A DNA stretch of 64,000 nt from Bradyrhizobium sp. ISRA430 (GCF_029909975.1 NZ_CP094516.1:4464001-4528000), one strand, 5' to 3'. Positions 17,314-27,297 are shown, counted from the stretch's first letter. The notes: a model not told the origin generated them from the sequence alone. Numbers and translations: made by a program.

Positions 17314-18810
17314 ATGGCTGCCAGTATTTTGATCGCCGACGACGACGCCGTAGCGCGCCGTCTGGTCGAGAACATGGTGCAGAAATGCGGCTATGAGACG
17401 GTCGTCGTGGACTCCGGCGATGCCGCAATCGCCGCCCTCACCGCGCCCGACGCGCCGGCCATCGACGCCGTGATCCTCGATCTCGTGATGCCCGGCCTCG
17501 ACGGCATGGGCGTGCTGGCCAAGATCCGCGAGGCGGGGCTCAGCGTCCCCGTGATCGTGCAGACCGCCCATGGCGGCATCGACAACGTGATCTCGGCGAT
17601 GCGCGCAGGCGCGGCCGATTTCGTGGTCAAGCCGGTCGGCATGGAGCGGCTTCAGGTTTCCTTGCGCAATGCGCTCAACGCCTCCGCACTCAAGGGCGAA
17701 TTGCAGCGCATCCGCCACAGCCGCGAGGGACGCTTGACCTTCTCCGACATCGTCACGCGTGCCGAGGCGATGACGCCGGTGATGCGCGCCGCGCAGAAGG
17801 CGGCGGGCTCCTCGATCCCCGTGCTGATCGAAGGCGAGTCCGGCGTCGGCAAGGAGATGTTCGCGCGTGCCATCCATGGAAGCGGCGAGCGCAAGGCAAA
17901 GCCGTTCGTCGCGGTCAATTGCGGCGCTATCCCTGACAATCTCGTCGAGTCGATCCTGTTCGGTCACGAGAAGGGCGCCTTCACCGGCGCGACCGAACGG
18001 CACATGGGCAAGTTCGTCGAGGCCCATGGCGGCACGCTGTTTCTGGACGAGGTCAGCGAGCTGCCGCTGACCGCGCAGGTCAAGCTGCTGCGTGCGCTCC
18101 AGGAAGGTGCGGTGGAGGCGGTCGGCGGCCGCAAGCCCGTCAAGGTCGACGTCCGCATCATCTCCGCAACCAACCGCAGGCTTCTGGAGCGGGTGAAGCA
18201 GGGCCACTTCCGCGAGGACCTGTTCTATCGCCTGCACGTGCTGCCGCTGACGATCCCGGCGCTGCGCGCGCGGCGCGAGGACATCCCGCATCTGCTTCGT
18301 CATTTCCTGGCGCGGTTTGCTGCCGAGGAGAACCGCGCGATTACCGGCATCAGCGGCGAGGCGGTGGCGCACCTGGCGCAGCTCGATTGGCCCGGCAACA
18401 TTCGTCAGCTCGAGAACGCCGTCTATCGCGCAGTGGTGATGAGCGAGGGCGACCAGCTCGGCCTCGGCGATTTCCCGCTGCTCAGCTCGCATCCGCATCC
18501 CGGGACGGAGATTCCGACCGCGCCGCTGATGCTCGAGCCGATTGCGGCGCCCACAATGGTATCGGGTAGCGAAATACCGATCGCCCCCCTGCCGTCGGCA
18601 GGCGCTCTTGCCATGTTGACCTCGACCGGCGACGTGCGGCCGCTCGAGGACATGGAGAACGAGATCATCCGATTCGCGATCTCGCATTATCGCGGACAGA
18701 TGTCGGAGGTGGCCCGCCGCCTCAAAATCGGCCGCTCCACGCTTTACCGCAAACTCGACGAAGCCGGCGTGTCCGGACATGGCGGGAAAAGCGGAGAGGA
18801 GACGCACTAG
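17314..18810 (+). CDS. Sigma-54-dependent response regulator (NtrC family)
   Basis: A 498-residue NtrC-type activator. The receiver domain (1-120) has the acidic pocket D9-D11, phospho-acceptor D56, T84 and K106, all intact. The AAA+ domain (about 145-385) carries Walker A GESGVGKE (174-181), the sigma-54 contact loop GAFTGA (221-226), Walker B TLFLDEVSE, and R-finger regions. A Pro/Ala-rich linker leads to a Fis-type HTH (about 460-490, MSEVARRLKIGRSTLYRKLDEAG). It should activate RpoN promoters after phosphorylation. No histidine kinase is adjacent, so its partner lies elsewhere. Confidence 0.93.
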   Translation: MAASILIADDDAVARRLVENMVQKCGYETVVVDSGDAAIAALTAPDAPAIDAVILDLVMPGLDGMGVLAKIREAGLSVPVIVQTAHGGIDNVISAMRAGAADFVVKPVGMERLQVSLRNALNASALKGELQRIRHSREGRLTFSDIVTRAEAMTPVMRAAQKAAGSSIPVLIEGESGVGKEMFARAIHGSGERKAKPFVAVNCGAIPDNLVESILFGHEKGAFTGATERHMGKFVEAHGGTLFLDEVSELPLTAQVKLLRALQEGAVEAVGGRKPVKVDVRIISATNRRLLERVKQGHFREDLFYRLHVLPLTIPALRARREDIPHLLRHFLARFAAEENRAITGISGEAVAHLAQLDWPGNIRQLENAVYRAVVMSEGDQLGLGDFPLLSSHPHPGTEIPTAPLMLEPIAAPTMVSGSEIPIAPLPSAGALAMLTSTGDVRPLEDMENEIIRFAISHYRGQMSEVARRLKIGRSTLYRKLDEAGVSGHGGKSGEETH

Positions 18811-19155
18811 GCCGCGCTGTGAACCGCGGTTTGCCTGACGCTCCGAGATGAGCGCAAGCCCTTTGGTTTACGGCATTTTCGACTGCGGCGTGAACCGTGA
18901 CTTGGAAGTGACAGACAAAGGGAAAAGCGCGTGGCAGAGGCGCACAATCCGTTGCAAAGAGGCTTCCTTGAAGTCAGTTTGTCGTGAGTTGTCCCGGGTA
19001 GCGCTGGCTGCAAAATCGGGGCCTGTATATCGTCGGCGTATGAAGCGTTGCGTGCAGGCGTGCAACTTGCGAGAGGCCGGCGCGGTTAGCCGAAGCTGAA
19101 AAGACGATAACGAAGCTGTTCCATGAGGGACAGTTCGCCCGAGGGGTGTGACACA
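18811..19155. other. Spacer upstream of the L,D-transpeptidase gene
   Basis: A 345-base gap with no convincing gene on either strand. Frames crossing it are shadows or lack coding character. It must contain the promoter of the transpeptidase gene; GAGGGG at about 19139 is the best ribosome site for the ATG at 19156. Confidence 0.4.
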
Positions 19156-21411
19156 ATGCTTGACTGTTCGAACCACCGTCGAGGCTTTGACCGCGTGCTG
19201 ATGACGGTCGCGGCAACCTTCCTCACGGTGTCGGCCACTTCGGCACTGGCGCAGGATCAGGCGCGCAGCAGTGCTGCCGAGCTCGCGATCGAAGCCGCAA
19301 TCCCGCGCCCCGAACCGGCAAACGTCCCGCCCCCCACCGCCGCCGACATCAAGCTCGACACCACGGCAGCGGTTCAGGACCCCGCCAAGGACGCAATGAA
19401 AGAGCCGACAAAAGCGGAAGCTGCTCCGGAGCCTGACAAGGTCGAGACCAAGCCCTCCGACGTCGCCACCACGCCGGCAGCCGACGCGCCGAAGAGCGAG
19501 ACGGCCAAGACCGAGCCGACCAAATCTGAGCCGACCAAATCTGAACCTGCCAAATCTGACACCGCGACGGCAGTGCCGACCGCTCCCGCAGCACCTGCAG
19601 CCGCCGCAGCGGCCCCGGCCGAACCGCCGAAGGAGATCGCCAAGGAGCCCGCCGCCGAGCCGGTGAAGGCCGCGAGCAACGTGCCCGCCGCCGACCAGCC
19701 GGTCGCCGACAAGCTCAAGGACATGATCGGCACCAAATCTTCGCGTTATTTCGATCGCAAGAACGAGCGTGCCGCCGTCGAGAAGTTTTACGGCGCGCGC
19801 GAGTTCGCGCCGGTCTGGACGCAAGCAGGCAGCTTGACCGCCGCGGGCAAGGGCGTGATTGCGCGGCTGAAGGATGCAGCCTCCGACGGCCTCAATCCCG
19901 CCGATTACCCTGTGCCGGATTTCGCCGCCGCCACGACGCCCGATGCGCTCGCCGAAGCCGAGCTGAAGCTCACCGCCAGCATGCTCGACTATGCGCGTCA
20001 GGCGCAGAGCGGCCGGATGCACTGGTCGCAGGTCAGCGCCGATATCCTCTATCCCGAGCACCCGGTCGACCCGAACGAGGTACTGACCAAGGTCACGACC
20101 GCGGCCGACGCGTCCGCCGCGCTCGACAGCTACAACCCGCCGCAGAAGCTCTACAAGGAGTTGAAGGCGAAGCTCGCGCAGCTCCGCGGCCAGGGCGAAG
20201 GCCCGATGATCGAGATCGGCGACGGCCCCGCGCTGAAATACACCCCGGCCCGCGGCAAGAAGCAGGCCGAGGTCGTGGTGGAAGATCCGCGGGTGCCGCA
20301 GCTCCGCGCCAAGCTCGGCATTACCGAGAACGCCAACGATGCGCGCTACGACGCGACGGTTGCCGAAGCCGTGCGCAAATTCCAGGACGGCGCCGAGCTC
20401 AAGGCCACCGGCATCCTCGACGACAGGACTGTCAAGGCGCTGAACAGCCCGAAGCGCGACAGGCAGATCGACACGGTGCTGGTGAACATGGAGCGCTGGC
20501 GCTGGTTGCCGCGCGACCTTGGCGTCCCGTCGCTCGGCGACGCCTATGTCATCCTCAACATCCCCGACTACACTCTGAAGGTGATGCAGCGCGGCCAGCA
20601 GGTCTGGACCACCCGCGTCGTCACCGGCAAGCCGGGCCAGCATGCGACCCCGCTGCTCAGCGAGACGATGAAGTACATCACGGTCAACCCGACCTGGAAC
20701 GTGCCGCCGTCGATCGTCTACAACGAATACCTGCCGGCGCTTCAGCAGGACCCGACCGTGCTCCAGCGCATGGGCCTGCGCCTCGAGCAGAACCGCGACG
20801 GCTCCGTGCATATCTCGCAGCCGCCCGGTGAAGCCAACGCACTCGGCCGCGTCCGCTTCAACTTCCCGAACAAATTCCTGGTCTATCAGCACGACACGCC
20901 GGACAAGTACCTGTTCGCCAAGGAGGAGCGCGCCTTCAGCCACGGCTGCATGCGCGTGCAGAATCCGGATCAGTACGCCTCCGTGCTGCTCAACATCACG
21001 ATGCCGAACGAGCACTACACGCCCGAGCGCATCCGCAGCATGTACGGCTCGAGCGAGATCGATCTGAAATTCCCGACGCCGATCCCGGTCAACATCACCT
21101 ACCAGACTGCGTTCGTGGATGACGCCGGCAAGCTGCAATTCCGCAGGGACGTCTATGGCCGCGATGCGACCATGATCAACATCCTGAAGAACAGCCGCGG
21201 CAAGGACCTCGAGAGCGTCGTCGCACATTCTCAGCCGAGCTATTCGCGCCCGGCGACGACGCTGCCGTCCGGCGTGGCGATCGCCAACAATGGCGGCGGC
21301 TTTGGCGGCTTCTCCTCGTCCGGCCCCTCGTTCTTCGAGCGCCTGTTCGGGGCGCCGACCCCGCCGCCGGCTCCGGTCGGCCGCAGGTCGCAGCGGGTGT
21401 TTACCCGCTGA
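19156..21411 (+). CDS. L,D-transpeptidase (YcbB/LdtD-like), secreted
   Basis: A 751-residue cell-wall enzyme that forms 3-3 cross-links or attaches proteins to peptidoglycan. After a signal peptide ending near SATSALAQ comes a long low-complexity Pro/Lys/Ala region including tandem 15-base units (TKSEP repeats, about 19507-19560). Then come a YcbB-type scaffold, a peptidoglycan-binding helix domain (VAEAVRKFQDGAELKATGILDD) and the YkuD catalytic domain with SHGCMR (Ser595-Arg600; nucleophile Cys598). The ATG at 19156 is chosen for its ribosome site; an ATG at 19123 is possible. It is followed by a DUF882 peptidase gene, a plausible partner in wall remodelling. Confidence 0.9.
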   Translation: MLDCSNHRRGFDRVLMTVAATFLTVSATSALAQDQARSSAAELAIEAAIPRPEPANVPPPTAADIKLDTTAAVQDPAKDAMKEPTKAEAAPEPDKVETKPSDVATTPAADAPKSETAKTEPTKSEPTKSEPAKSDTATAVPTAPAAPAAAAAAPAEPPKEIAKEPAAEPVKAASNVPAADQPVADKLKDMIGTKSSRYFDRKNERAAVEKFYGAREFAPVWTQAGSLTAAGKGVIARLKDAASDGLNPADYPVPDFAAATTPDALAEAELKLTASMLDYARQAQSGRMHWSQVSADILYPEHPVDPNEVLTKVTTAADASAALDSYNPPQKLYKELKAKLAQLRGQGEGPMIEIGDGPALKYTPARGKKQAEVVVEDPRVPQLRAKLGITENANDARYDATVAEAVRKFQDGAELKATGILDDRTVKALNSPKRDRQIDTVLVNMERWRWLPRDLGVPSLGDAYVILNIPDYTLKVMQRGQQVWTTRVVTGKPGQHATPLLSETMKYITVNPTWNVPPSIVYNEYLPALQQDPTVLQRMGLRLEQNRDGSVHISQPPGEANALGRVRFNFPNKFLVYQHDTPDKYLFAKEERAFSHGCMRVQNPDQYASVLLNITMPNEHYTPERIRSMYGSSEIDLKFPTPIPVNITYQTAFVDDAGKLQFRRDVYGRDATMINILKNSRGKDLESVVAHSQPSYSRPATTLPSGVAIANNGGGFGGFSSSGPSFFERLFGAPTPPPAPVGRRSQRVFTR

Positions 21412-21684
21412 GGCCATTCTCAGCCGCTTATTCCTTCGAATTTTGCAACAGAATCGGCGATCCCGTCCCCTGGTCGGGATCGCTTAACGTTAACCATTCT
21501 CTCACCCGAGGCCGGTCAGCCGGCGTTTTTTCGCCACAGTCAACCGCTTAGGTTTGTATTCAGACTTGGTTTGGGGGCGGGAAGGTACACCTCGAATTAA
21601 CCTTCTCGCTTTAAGAAAGCGTTCATCCTCTTTCGCGCGCTAGCGGGGTTGGCGGGAGAGTCCATTTGAACGCTCGTCGACTGG

Positions 21685-23304
21685 GTGGGCTCATACGTGC
21701 TGGCTGGTTTCGCACGCAAAATTTCTGCGGTGTCGTTGTCCCATGCGGGAGTGAAGGCCGGATCCAGGATCGGCCTCGCCGCGCTGCTGCTGCTTGCCGC
21801 CGCCGGATCGGTTCATGACGCGGCGGCGCTGAACGAGACCCGCACGCTCTCCTTCCACCACACCCATTCCGGTGAAGATCTCACCGTCACCTTCAAGCGC
21901 GACGGGCGCTATGACGAGGCTGCGCTGAAGCAGCTCAATCACTTCCTGCGCGACTGGCGCACCCAGGACGAGACGGTCATGGACCGTCACCTCTTCGACA
22001 TCCTCTGGGAAGTCTATCGCGACGTCGACGCCAAACAGCCGATCCAGATCATCTCCTCCTACCGCTCCCCCGCCACCAACGCCATGCTCCGCCGCCGCTC
22101 TTCGGGCGTCGCGCGCTTCAGCCAGCACATGCTGGGACATGCAATGGACTTCTACATTCCGGGCGTGCCGCTGGAGCAGATCCGCTTTGCCGGCCTGCGC
22201 CTGCAGCGCGGCGGCGTCGGCTTCTATCCGACCTCCGGCTCGCCCTTCGTGCATCTCGACACCGGCAGCATCCGGCATTGGCCGCGCATGACGCATGATC
22301 AGCTCGCGCGCGTCTTCCCGGACGGCCGCACGGTCCATGTGCCCGCCGACGGCACGCCGCTGAAGGGCTATGAGCTTGCCAAGGCGGACATCGAGCGGCG
22401 CGGCAATGGCGACGACGCCGCGACCGGCGGCAAGTTGAACTTCTTCGCTGCCCTGTTCAGGAGCAAGTCGGCTCCCAGCAGCGAAGAGGATGACGAAGGC
22501 GCCCACGCCGCGAGCGCGAAGCCGACGGCCCCGACCGTGGTCGCCGCCGCGAAGCCGGCCGATCCAGTGCCGACGCCGCGCGCCAAACCGCAAGCTGCTG
22601 CAACGCTCCAGCTCGCCTCGGCCGATGCGCAGATCGTTGCGCCGGCCAAGCCGAAGCCCGCACCCGTCGCCGACAAGCCGGCTGACGCCAAGCCGACCGA
22701 CAAGCCGGAGACGCCGGCCGACATCATCAATGCCCGCGGCTTCTGGGATACGCCGGCAACGCCGCAGCAGGCGACGCCAGCCCAGGTCGCCGCGCTGAAG
22801 GCGCGCCAGGCGCTCGCCGCCGCCACCGATCCGCAGCCGACCGCGAGCGTCTCCTCATCCGCCTATGAGGCTCTGGCCTATGCGCCGGGCGACGCCTCCC
22901 AGGTTGACCACGCCAAGGTCGTCGCCGCCTCGGCACCGATCCCGCGCCCAGGCCGTCCGGTCTCCCGCAACCTCGCCCAGGCCACTGAAATCAACACGGT
23001 TGTGGCCAAGGGGTCCCAGGGCGCGATCGCGACCTCAGCCCGCCTCTCCGCCGCCAAGGGCGAGAGCCTGTGGCTCAAGATCGTGATGCTGTCGCCAAGC
23101 GCGAGCCGCGCAATGTCGGTGACGCTGATGGGCGAGATCGATATGGCTGCTATGCGCGCCTACTTCGTCAAGCCGCAAGCCGTGATCGCGATGGGCTTCA
23201 CCGACGATCCAATGCAGGGCATGTCCTGCGACAGCTTTTCGGGAAGCGCGACGGCGAAGTTCGAGATGACGTCGTTCGTCATGCGCACGGCCGCACTGCG
23301 CTAA
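21685..23304 (+). CDS. DUF882 peptidoglycan peptidase (MepK/YcbK-like) with long C-terminal part
   Basis: A 539-residue exported protein. After a signal peptide (about residues 1-48) lies the DUF882/M15-like domain (about 50-245), with SYRSPATNAMLRRRS, the zinc motif SQHMLGHAMD (H-x6-D) and a third ligand in FVHLDTGSIRHW. Relatives such as MepK cleave 3-3 cross-links in peptidoglycan. Family members are usually ~180 residues; here ~290 extra residues follow, first a Pro/Ala/Lys-rich linker, then a conserved-looking C-terminal segment. It starts with GTG at 21685 (a GTG at 21697 is an alternative). It follows the L,D-transpeptidase gene in the same direction. Confidence 0.88.
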   Translation: MGSYVLAGFARKISAVSLSHAGVKAGSRIGLAALLLLAAAGSVHDAAALNETRTLSFHHTHSGEDLTVTFKRDGRYDEAALKQLNHFLRDWRTQDETVMDRHLFDILWEVYRDVDAKQPIQIISSYRSPATNAMLRRRSSGVARFSQHMLGHAMDFYIPGVPLEQIRFAGLRLQRGGVGFYPTSGSPFVHLDTGSIRHWPRMTHDQLARVFPDGRTVHVPADGTPLKGYELAKADIERRGNGDDAATGGKLNFFAALFRSKSAPSSEEDDEGAHAASAKPTAPTVVAAAKPADPVPTPRAKPQAAATLQLASADAQIVAPAKPKPAPVADKPADAKPTDKPETPADIINARGFWDTPATPQQATPAQVAALKARQALAAATDPQPTASVSSSAYEALAYAPGDASQVDHAKVVAASAPIPRPGRPVSRNLAQATEINTVVAKGSQGAIATSARLSAAKGESLWLKIVMLSPSASRAMSVTLMGEIDMAAMRAYFVKPQAVIAMGFTDDPMQGMSCDSFSGSATAKFEMTSFVMRTAALR

Positions 23305-23346
23305 GGCCCGTCCGACTTTCGCTGTTTTCACAATTTCAGTTTGGTG

Positions 23347-23375
23347 GCCCGGATTTCGCTTCGCTCCATCCGGGC
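23347..23375. repeat. Short palindromic intergenic repeat
   Basis: Inverted repeat GCCCGGAT / ATCCGGGC around TTCGCTTCGCTCC, between the convergent DUF882 and GapR-like genes. This motif is typical of repeats found in many copies in Bradyrhizobium and other proteobacteria. It can fold in both transcripts and may serve as a bidirectional terminator. Confidence 0.6.
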
Positions 23376-23409
23376 TACACGTTGCTTGCAATGGCGGAGG
23401 CCGGACGCC

Positions 23410-23682
23410 TCAGAGCATCCCCAGCGCCTGCATGTAGGTCTCGAGGATCGTCTCGGCCTCGGCGCGCTCGTTCGGGTCCTGCTTGCGCAGGCGCACGATG
23501 GTGCGCAGTGCCTTCACGTCGAAGCCGTTGCCCTTGCTCTCGGCGTAGACGTCACGGATGTCGTCGGAGATCGCCTTCTTCTCTTCCTCCAGACGCTCGA
23601 TGCGCTCGATGATGGATTTGAGCTGGTCTTTTGCAAATTTCGTCGCGGGCTCGTCGTCGCGGACGGCGGCGGAGGTGGCCAT
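23410..23682 (-). CDS. gapR: GapR-family nucleoid-associated protein (DUF2312)
   Basis: A 90-residue protein closely matching DUF2312: [52 protein letters not shown]. In Caulobacter GapR clamps overtwisted, AT-rich DNA ahead of polymerases and stimulates topoisomerases. The basic residues in the second helix that hold DNA are present. Length and order are standard, with an extra C-terminal helix ([22 protein letters not shown]) typical of rhizobial members. The gene stands alone. Confidence 0.9.
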   Translation of the reverse strand: MATSAAVRDDEPATKFAKDQLKSIIERIERLEEEKKAISDDIRDVYAESKGNGFDVKALRTIVRLRKQDPNERAEAETILETYMQALGML

Positions 23683-23867
23683 CTTGTACTCCCAATGGAA
23701 CTGGCAAAACGAGGTGACGCCGGCATCGTCACCGCGCGTGCTGCTTGACCCTTAGGGTTGGCGGCCGTTGCGTTCAAGGCAACAACACAATCGTCCACAG
23801 CGCGCCCACACCTTCCTGCGGGAGGATAAAGAAAGCTGTTGTGCTGTGCGCGACTCAGGCCACGGGC

Positions 23868-24170
23868 TCAGTGCCCGGGATGGACTTTCTTCATCGCCTC
23901 AAGCTGCTCCGGCGTGGCCGTGCCCTGGTACTTCGACTTCCAGGTCTCGTACGGCATGCCGTAGATGGCCTCGCGGCTCTCGTCCTTGCTGAGGGCCACC
24001 CCTTGCGCGTCGGCCGCATCCTTGAGCCAGTTGGAGAGGCAATTGCGGCAGAAGCCCGCCAGATTCATCAGATCGATGTTCTGGACGTCGGTCCGCGTCC
24101 GCAGATGCTCGACCAGGCGCCGGAAGGCGGCGGCCTCGAGCTCCGTTCTGGTTTTGTCGTCGATTGCCAT
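23868..24170 (-). CDS. DUF1244 domain protein
   Basis: A 100-residue soluble protein of the DUF1244 family, with FRRLVEHLRTRTDVQNIDLMNLAGFCRNCLSNWL and the EAIYGMPYETWKSKYQ segment, both characteristic. A CxxC pair (CRNC) at about residues 41-44 could bind metal or be redox active. The family is widespread in alpha- and gammaproteobacteria and has no established function. The C-terminus ends in KVHPGH. The gene stands alone. Confidence 0.88.
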   Translation of the reverse strand: MAIDDKTRTELEAAAFRRLVEHLRTRTDVQNIDLMNLAGFCRNCLSNWLKDAADAQGVALSKDESREAIYGMPYETWKSKYQGTATPEQLEAMKKVHPGH

Positions 24171-24343
24171 AGCTGGATCCCTTGGCTCTGACCCGGTGGT
24201 TGGCTCATCCTTACGGGATCAGGTGGGGTCCTGTCACAGATTTTGCCATATCGCGGCGCAAACGGGCCGCCGAGGAGGTTCAGTACAGTAGCTCCGCCCC
24301 CTCTACGCGAAATCGTCAACCATCTGATATAGCTTCCGCGACA

Positions 24344-24940
24344 ATGATCGCCGAATCTCCCCGTTCACCCCTCCGCCTGCTCGCCCGGTTGGTCCCGGTG
24401 CTGGCGGTTGCCCTGCTGTGCCTCTGGAGCAGCCCGGCATCGGCCGATTTCCGCCTGTGCAACAACACCGCAAGCCGGGTCGGTATCGCACTCGGCTACA
24501 AGGACGCCGATGGCTGGACCACCGAGGGCTGGTGGAACATCTCGTCCCGCTCCTGCGAGACGCTACTGCGGGGAACGCTGGTCGCCCGCTACTACTACAT
24601 CTATGCGATCGACTACGACCGCGGCGGCGAGTGGTCCGGGCAGGCCTTCATGTGCTCGCGCGACAAGGAATTCACCATCCGCGGCACGGAGGATTGTCTG
24701 GCGCGCGGCTACGATCGGACCGGCTTCTTCGAGGTCGACACCGGCGAGCAGCGGGCCTGGACGGTGCAGCTCACCGACGCCAACGAGCAGCCCTCGCAGC
24801 AGCGGGTGCCGGGTCTGCCCGGACCAGTTGGCCCGGGCGGCGGCGTTCCGGGTTTGCCCAATAGCCCGCCGGGTGCTACGCCCCCGGGCTCGCCTGGTCT
24901 TCCGCCAGGTGCCCCTCCCCCGCCTGGGAATAAGCCATGA
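24344..24940 (+). CDS. DUF1036 secreted protein
   Basis: A 198-residue exported protein. A signal peptide (about 1-32) ends in SSPASA, followed by the DUF1036 domain: DFRLCNNTASRVGIALGYKD, GWTTEGWWNISSRSCETLLRG, and the Cys-containing MCSRDKEFTIRGTEDCLARGYDR. Four Cys suggest disulfides in the periplasm. The C-terminus is a Gly/Pro-rich tail. The family is conserved in alphaproteobacteria without assigned function. Its stop (ATGA) overlaps the start codon of pyk, so the two are translationally coupled. Confidence 0.88.
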   Translation: MIAESPRSPLRLLARLVPVLAVALLCLWSSPASADFRLCNNTASRVGIALGYKDADGWTTEGWWNISSRSCETLLRGTLVARYYYIYAIDYDRGGEWSGQAFMCSRDKEFTIRGTEDCLARGYDRTGFFEVDTGEQRAWTVQLTDANEQPSQQRVPGLPGPVGPGGGVPGLPNSPPGATPPGSPGLPPGAPPPPGNKP

Positions 24941-26373
24941 GGCGTCTTCGCCGTATCAAGATTCTCGCGACCCTCGGACCCGCCTCTTCAGACCTCGCGA
25001 TGATCCGCCGGCTGTTCGAGGCCGGCGCCGACCTTTTCCGCATCAACATGAGCCACACCCCGCACGACAAGATGCGGGAGCTGGTGGCGACCATCCGTAA
25101 CGTCGAGAGCAGCTACGGCCGGCCGATCGGCATCCTGGTCGACCTCCAGGGCCCGAAGCTCAGGCTCGGCGCCTTCGCCGACGGCTCGGTCCAGCTCCAG
25201 AACGGCCAGACCTTCACGCTGGATTCCGACAAGGCGCCAGGCGATTCCACGCGCGTCCATCTCCCCCATCCGGAGATCCTCGCCGCATTGCGGCCGGGGC
25301 ATGCGCTCCTGCTCGATGACGGCAAGGTGCGGCTGATCGCGGAGGAAACCTCCAAAGAGCATGCGGTGACGCGTGTCGTGGTCGGCGGCAAGATGTCCGA
25401 CCGCAAGGGCGTCAGCCTGCCCGATACGGACCTGGCGGTCTCGGCGATGACGCCGAAGGACCGTGCCGATCTCGAGGCGGCGCTCGTCACCGGCGTCGAC
25501 TGGATCGCGCTGTCCTTCGTGCAGCGCGCCGATGACGTGATCGAGGCCAAGAAGATGATCCGCGGCCGCGCCGCCGTGATGGCCAAGATCGAGAAGCCGC
25601 AGGCCATCGACCGCCTCGCCGACATCATCGAGGCCTCCGACGCGCTGATGGTGGCGCGCGGAGACCTCGGCGTCGAGCTGCCGCTGGAGCGTGTGCCGAG
25701 CCTGCAGAAGCAGATGACGCGCATGGCGCGCCGCGCCGGCAAGCCGGTGGTGATCGCAACCCAGATGCTGGAATCGATGATCCAGGCGCCGGTGCCGACC
25801 CGCGCCGAAGTCTCGGACGTCGCCACCGCCGTCTATGAAGGCGCCGACGCCATCATGCTGTCGGCGGAATCGGCCGCCGGCAAATTCCCGGTCGAGGCCG
25901 TCTCGACCATGAACCGCATCGGCGAGGAGGTCGAGCGCGACCCGACCTATCTTTCGGTGGTCGCGGCGCAGCGCCCGTCGCCCGAGGCGACCGCAGGCGA
26001 TGCCATTGCAGATGCTGCACGGCAGATCGCCGAGACGCTCGACCTGCCGGCGCTGATCTGCTGGACCAGCTCAGGCTCGACCGCCGTGCGCGTTGCGCGC
26101 GAACGGCCGAAGCCGCCGATCGTGGCAATCACGCCGAACATCACGGCCGGACGCCGGCTGGCGGTTGTCTGGGGCGTGCATTGCGTGGTCGCTGAGGATG
26201 CGCGCGACCAGGACGACATGGTGAGCCGCGCCGGCCAGATCGCGTTTCGGGATGGATTCGTCCGCGCCGGTCAGCGCGTGATCATCGTCGCCGGCGTGCC
26301 GCTCGGCATCCCCGGCACCACCAACATGGTGCGCATCGCCTCGGTTGGCCCCGAGGGCGAGGCGAATATGTGA
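24937..26373 (+). CDS. pyk: Pyruvate kinase
   Basis: A 478-residue glycolytic enzyme that transfers phosphate from PEP to ADP. The N-terminal KILATLGPASSD, the active site MAKIEKPQAIDRL with its catalytic Lys, MVARGDLGVELP, and PVVIATQMLESM are all present. The C-terminal regulatory domain includes IVAITPNITAGRRL and ends at a normal length. It overlaps the DUF1036 gene by four bases (ATGA), an arrangement conserved in several rhizobia. Confidence 0.96.
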   Translation: MRRLRRIKILATLGPASSDLAMIRRLFEAGADLFRINMSHTPHDKMRELVATIRNVESSYGRPIGILVDLQGPKLRLGAFADGSVQLQNGQTFTLDSDKAPGDSTRVHLPHPEILAALRPGHALLLDDGKVRLIAEETSKEHAVTRVVVGGKMSDRKGVSLPDTDLAVSAMTPKDRADLEAALVTGVDWIALSFVQRADDVIEAKKMIRGRAAVMAKIEKPQAIDRLADIIEASDALMVARGDLGVELPLERVPSLQKQMTRMARRAGKPVVIATQMLESMIQAPVPTRAEVSDVATAVYEGADAIMLSAESAAGKFPVEAVSTMNRIGEEVERDPTYLSVVAAQRPSPEATAGDAIADAARQIAETLDLPALICWTSSGSTAVRVARERPKPPIVAITPNITAGRRLAVVWGVHCVVAEDARDQDDMVSRAGQIAFRDGFVRAGQRVIIVAGVPLGIPGTTNMVRIASVGPEGEANM

Positions 26374-26616
26374 GGCTCCTATGATTCCGGGGCGCGCGCG
26401 GAATGCGCGGGCGAACCCGGAATCTGGAGATTGCGGCGCATCTCCGGCGACGCTGGCCTGAGCCCAGCAAAAATATCGAAAACAACCCCATGCAAAGTAG
26501 CCGATGGCTGCTGGCGTGAGGCCTTGAGCGTGCTGCCGCTTTTCGAAAAGTAGCGCCTAAACAATGACTTAAGCGCAACGAGGTCTCATCCCGCTTCGAT
26601 CACGCGTTGGCCTTGG

Positions 26617-27297
26617 TCAAGCCCCCACCAGCGCCTTCGTGGTCGGCAGCAGCGTCTGCTGCACCACGAGGCCGCGGGCGCGGGCGTCCATCACGCCGAC
26701 CGCGCGCAGCGCGAGCAGCGTGACGGTCTGCACCGCGTCGCGCAGCTTTGCGGGATCTTCGAGATTGTCGGGGGCGAGCGGCCCGACCAGGGCCTCATGC
26801 AGCGCGCCGAGCAGCGCGGTCGCGGCAAGCGCGGTGTCCTGCGCCGGCAGATGACCGGCGCGCACGGCGGCTTCGATCCGGGCGGCGATCTCGCCCGCGA
26901 TCTCGCGCCGGCTGGCTAGCCGGGAGGCGCTGACATCGACGTCGACCGGCTCGGCCAGGATGCCCCAGGCCAGCCGGCGCTGGGACAGGGTATGGACGGC
27001 AACCGTGGTGACGGCCGCCGCCAGCGCCGACGACGGGCCCGGCGCGGCGTCGGCTGCCCGGCGGATCGCGGCGAGCTCGTCGCGGGAGACCTCGGCGATC
27101 AATTCGGAGATCAGGTCGGCCTTGGAGGGGAAGTAGCGATAGACGGTGCCGGCCGCGACACTGGCCCGGACCGCGACCGGCGCGATCTGCACCGCCGCCA
27201 TCCCGCCTTCCGCCGCCGCCTCGCGCGCCGCCGCGAGAATGGCGCTGCGCCGGGCCGCTAGGCGCTTAACCACTTGATGCGTCCGCCGATAAACCAT
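26617..27297 (-). CDS. TetR-family regulator
   Basis: A 226-residue repressor-type protein. The N-terminal HTH is visible in AILAAAREAAAEGGMAAVQIAPVAVRASVAAGTVYRYFPSKADLISELI, a standard TetR DNA-binding domain (about 18-65). The C-terminal ligand domain is Ala/Leu-rich helical. The ATG at 27297 has homology right after it. It is divergent from the PAP2 gene at 27557. An imperfect palindrome at 27386-27401, about 90 bases upstream, is a candidate operator. Confidence 0.87.
   Translation of the reverse strand: MVYRRTHQVVKRLAARRSAILAAAREAAAEGGMAAVQIAPVAVRASVAAGTVYRYFPSKADLISELIAEVSRDELAAIRRAADAAPGPSSALAAAVTTVAVHTLSQRRLAWGILAEPVDVDVSASRLASRREIAGEIAARIEAAVRAGHLPAQDTALAATALLGALHEALVGPLAPDNLEDPAKLRDAVQTVTLLALRAVGVMDARARGLVVQQTLLPTTKALVGA

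Noticed and set aside
18868..21417. An 849-codon minus-strand frame opposite the L,D-transpeptidase
   Set aside because: Antisense shadow of a gene with clear signal peptide and YkuD motif.
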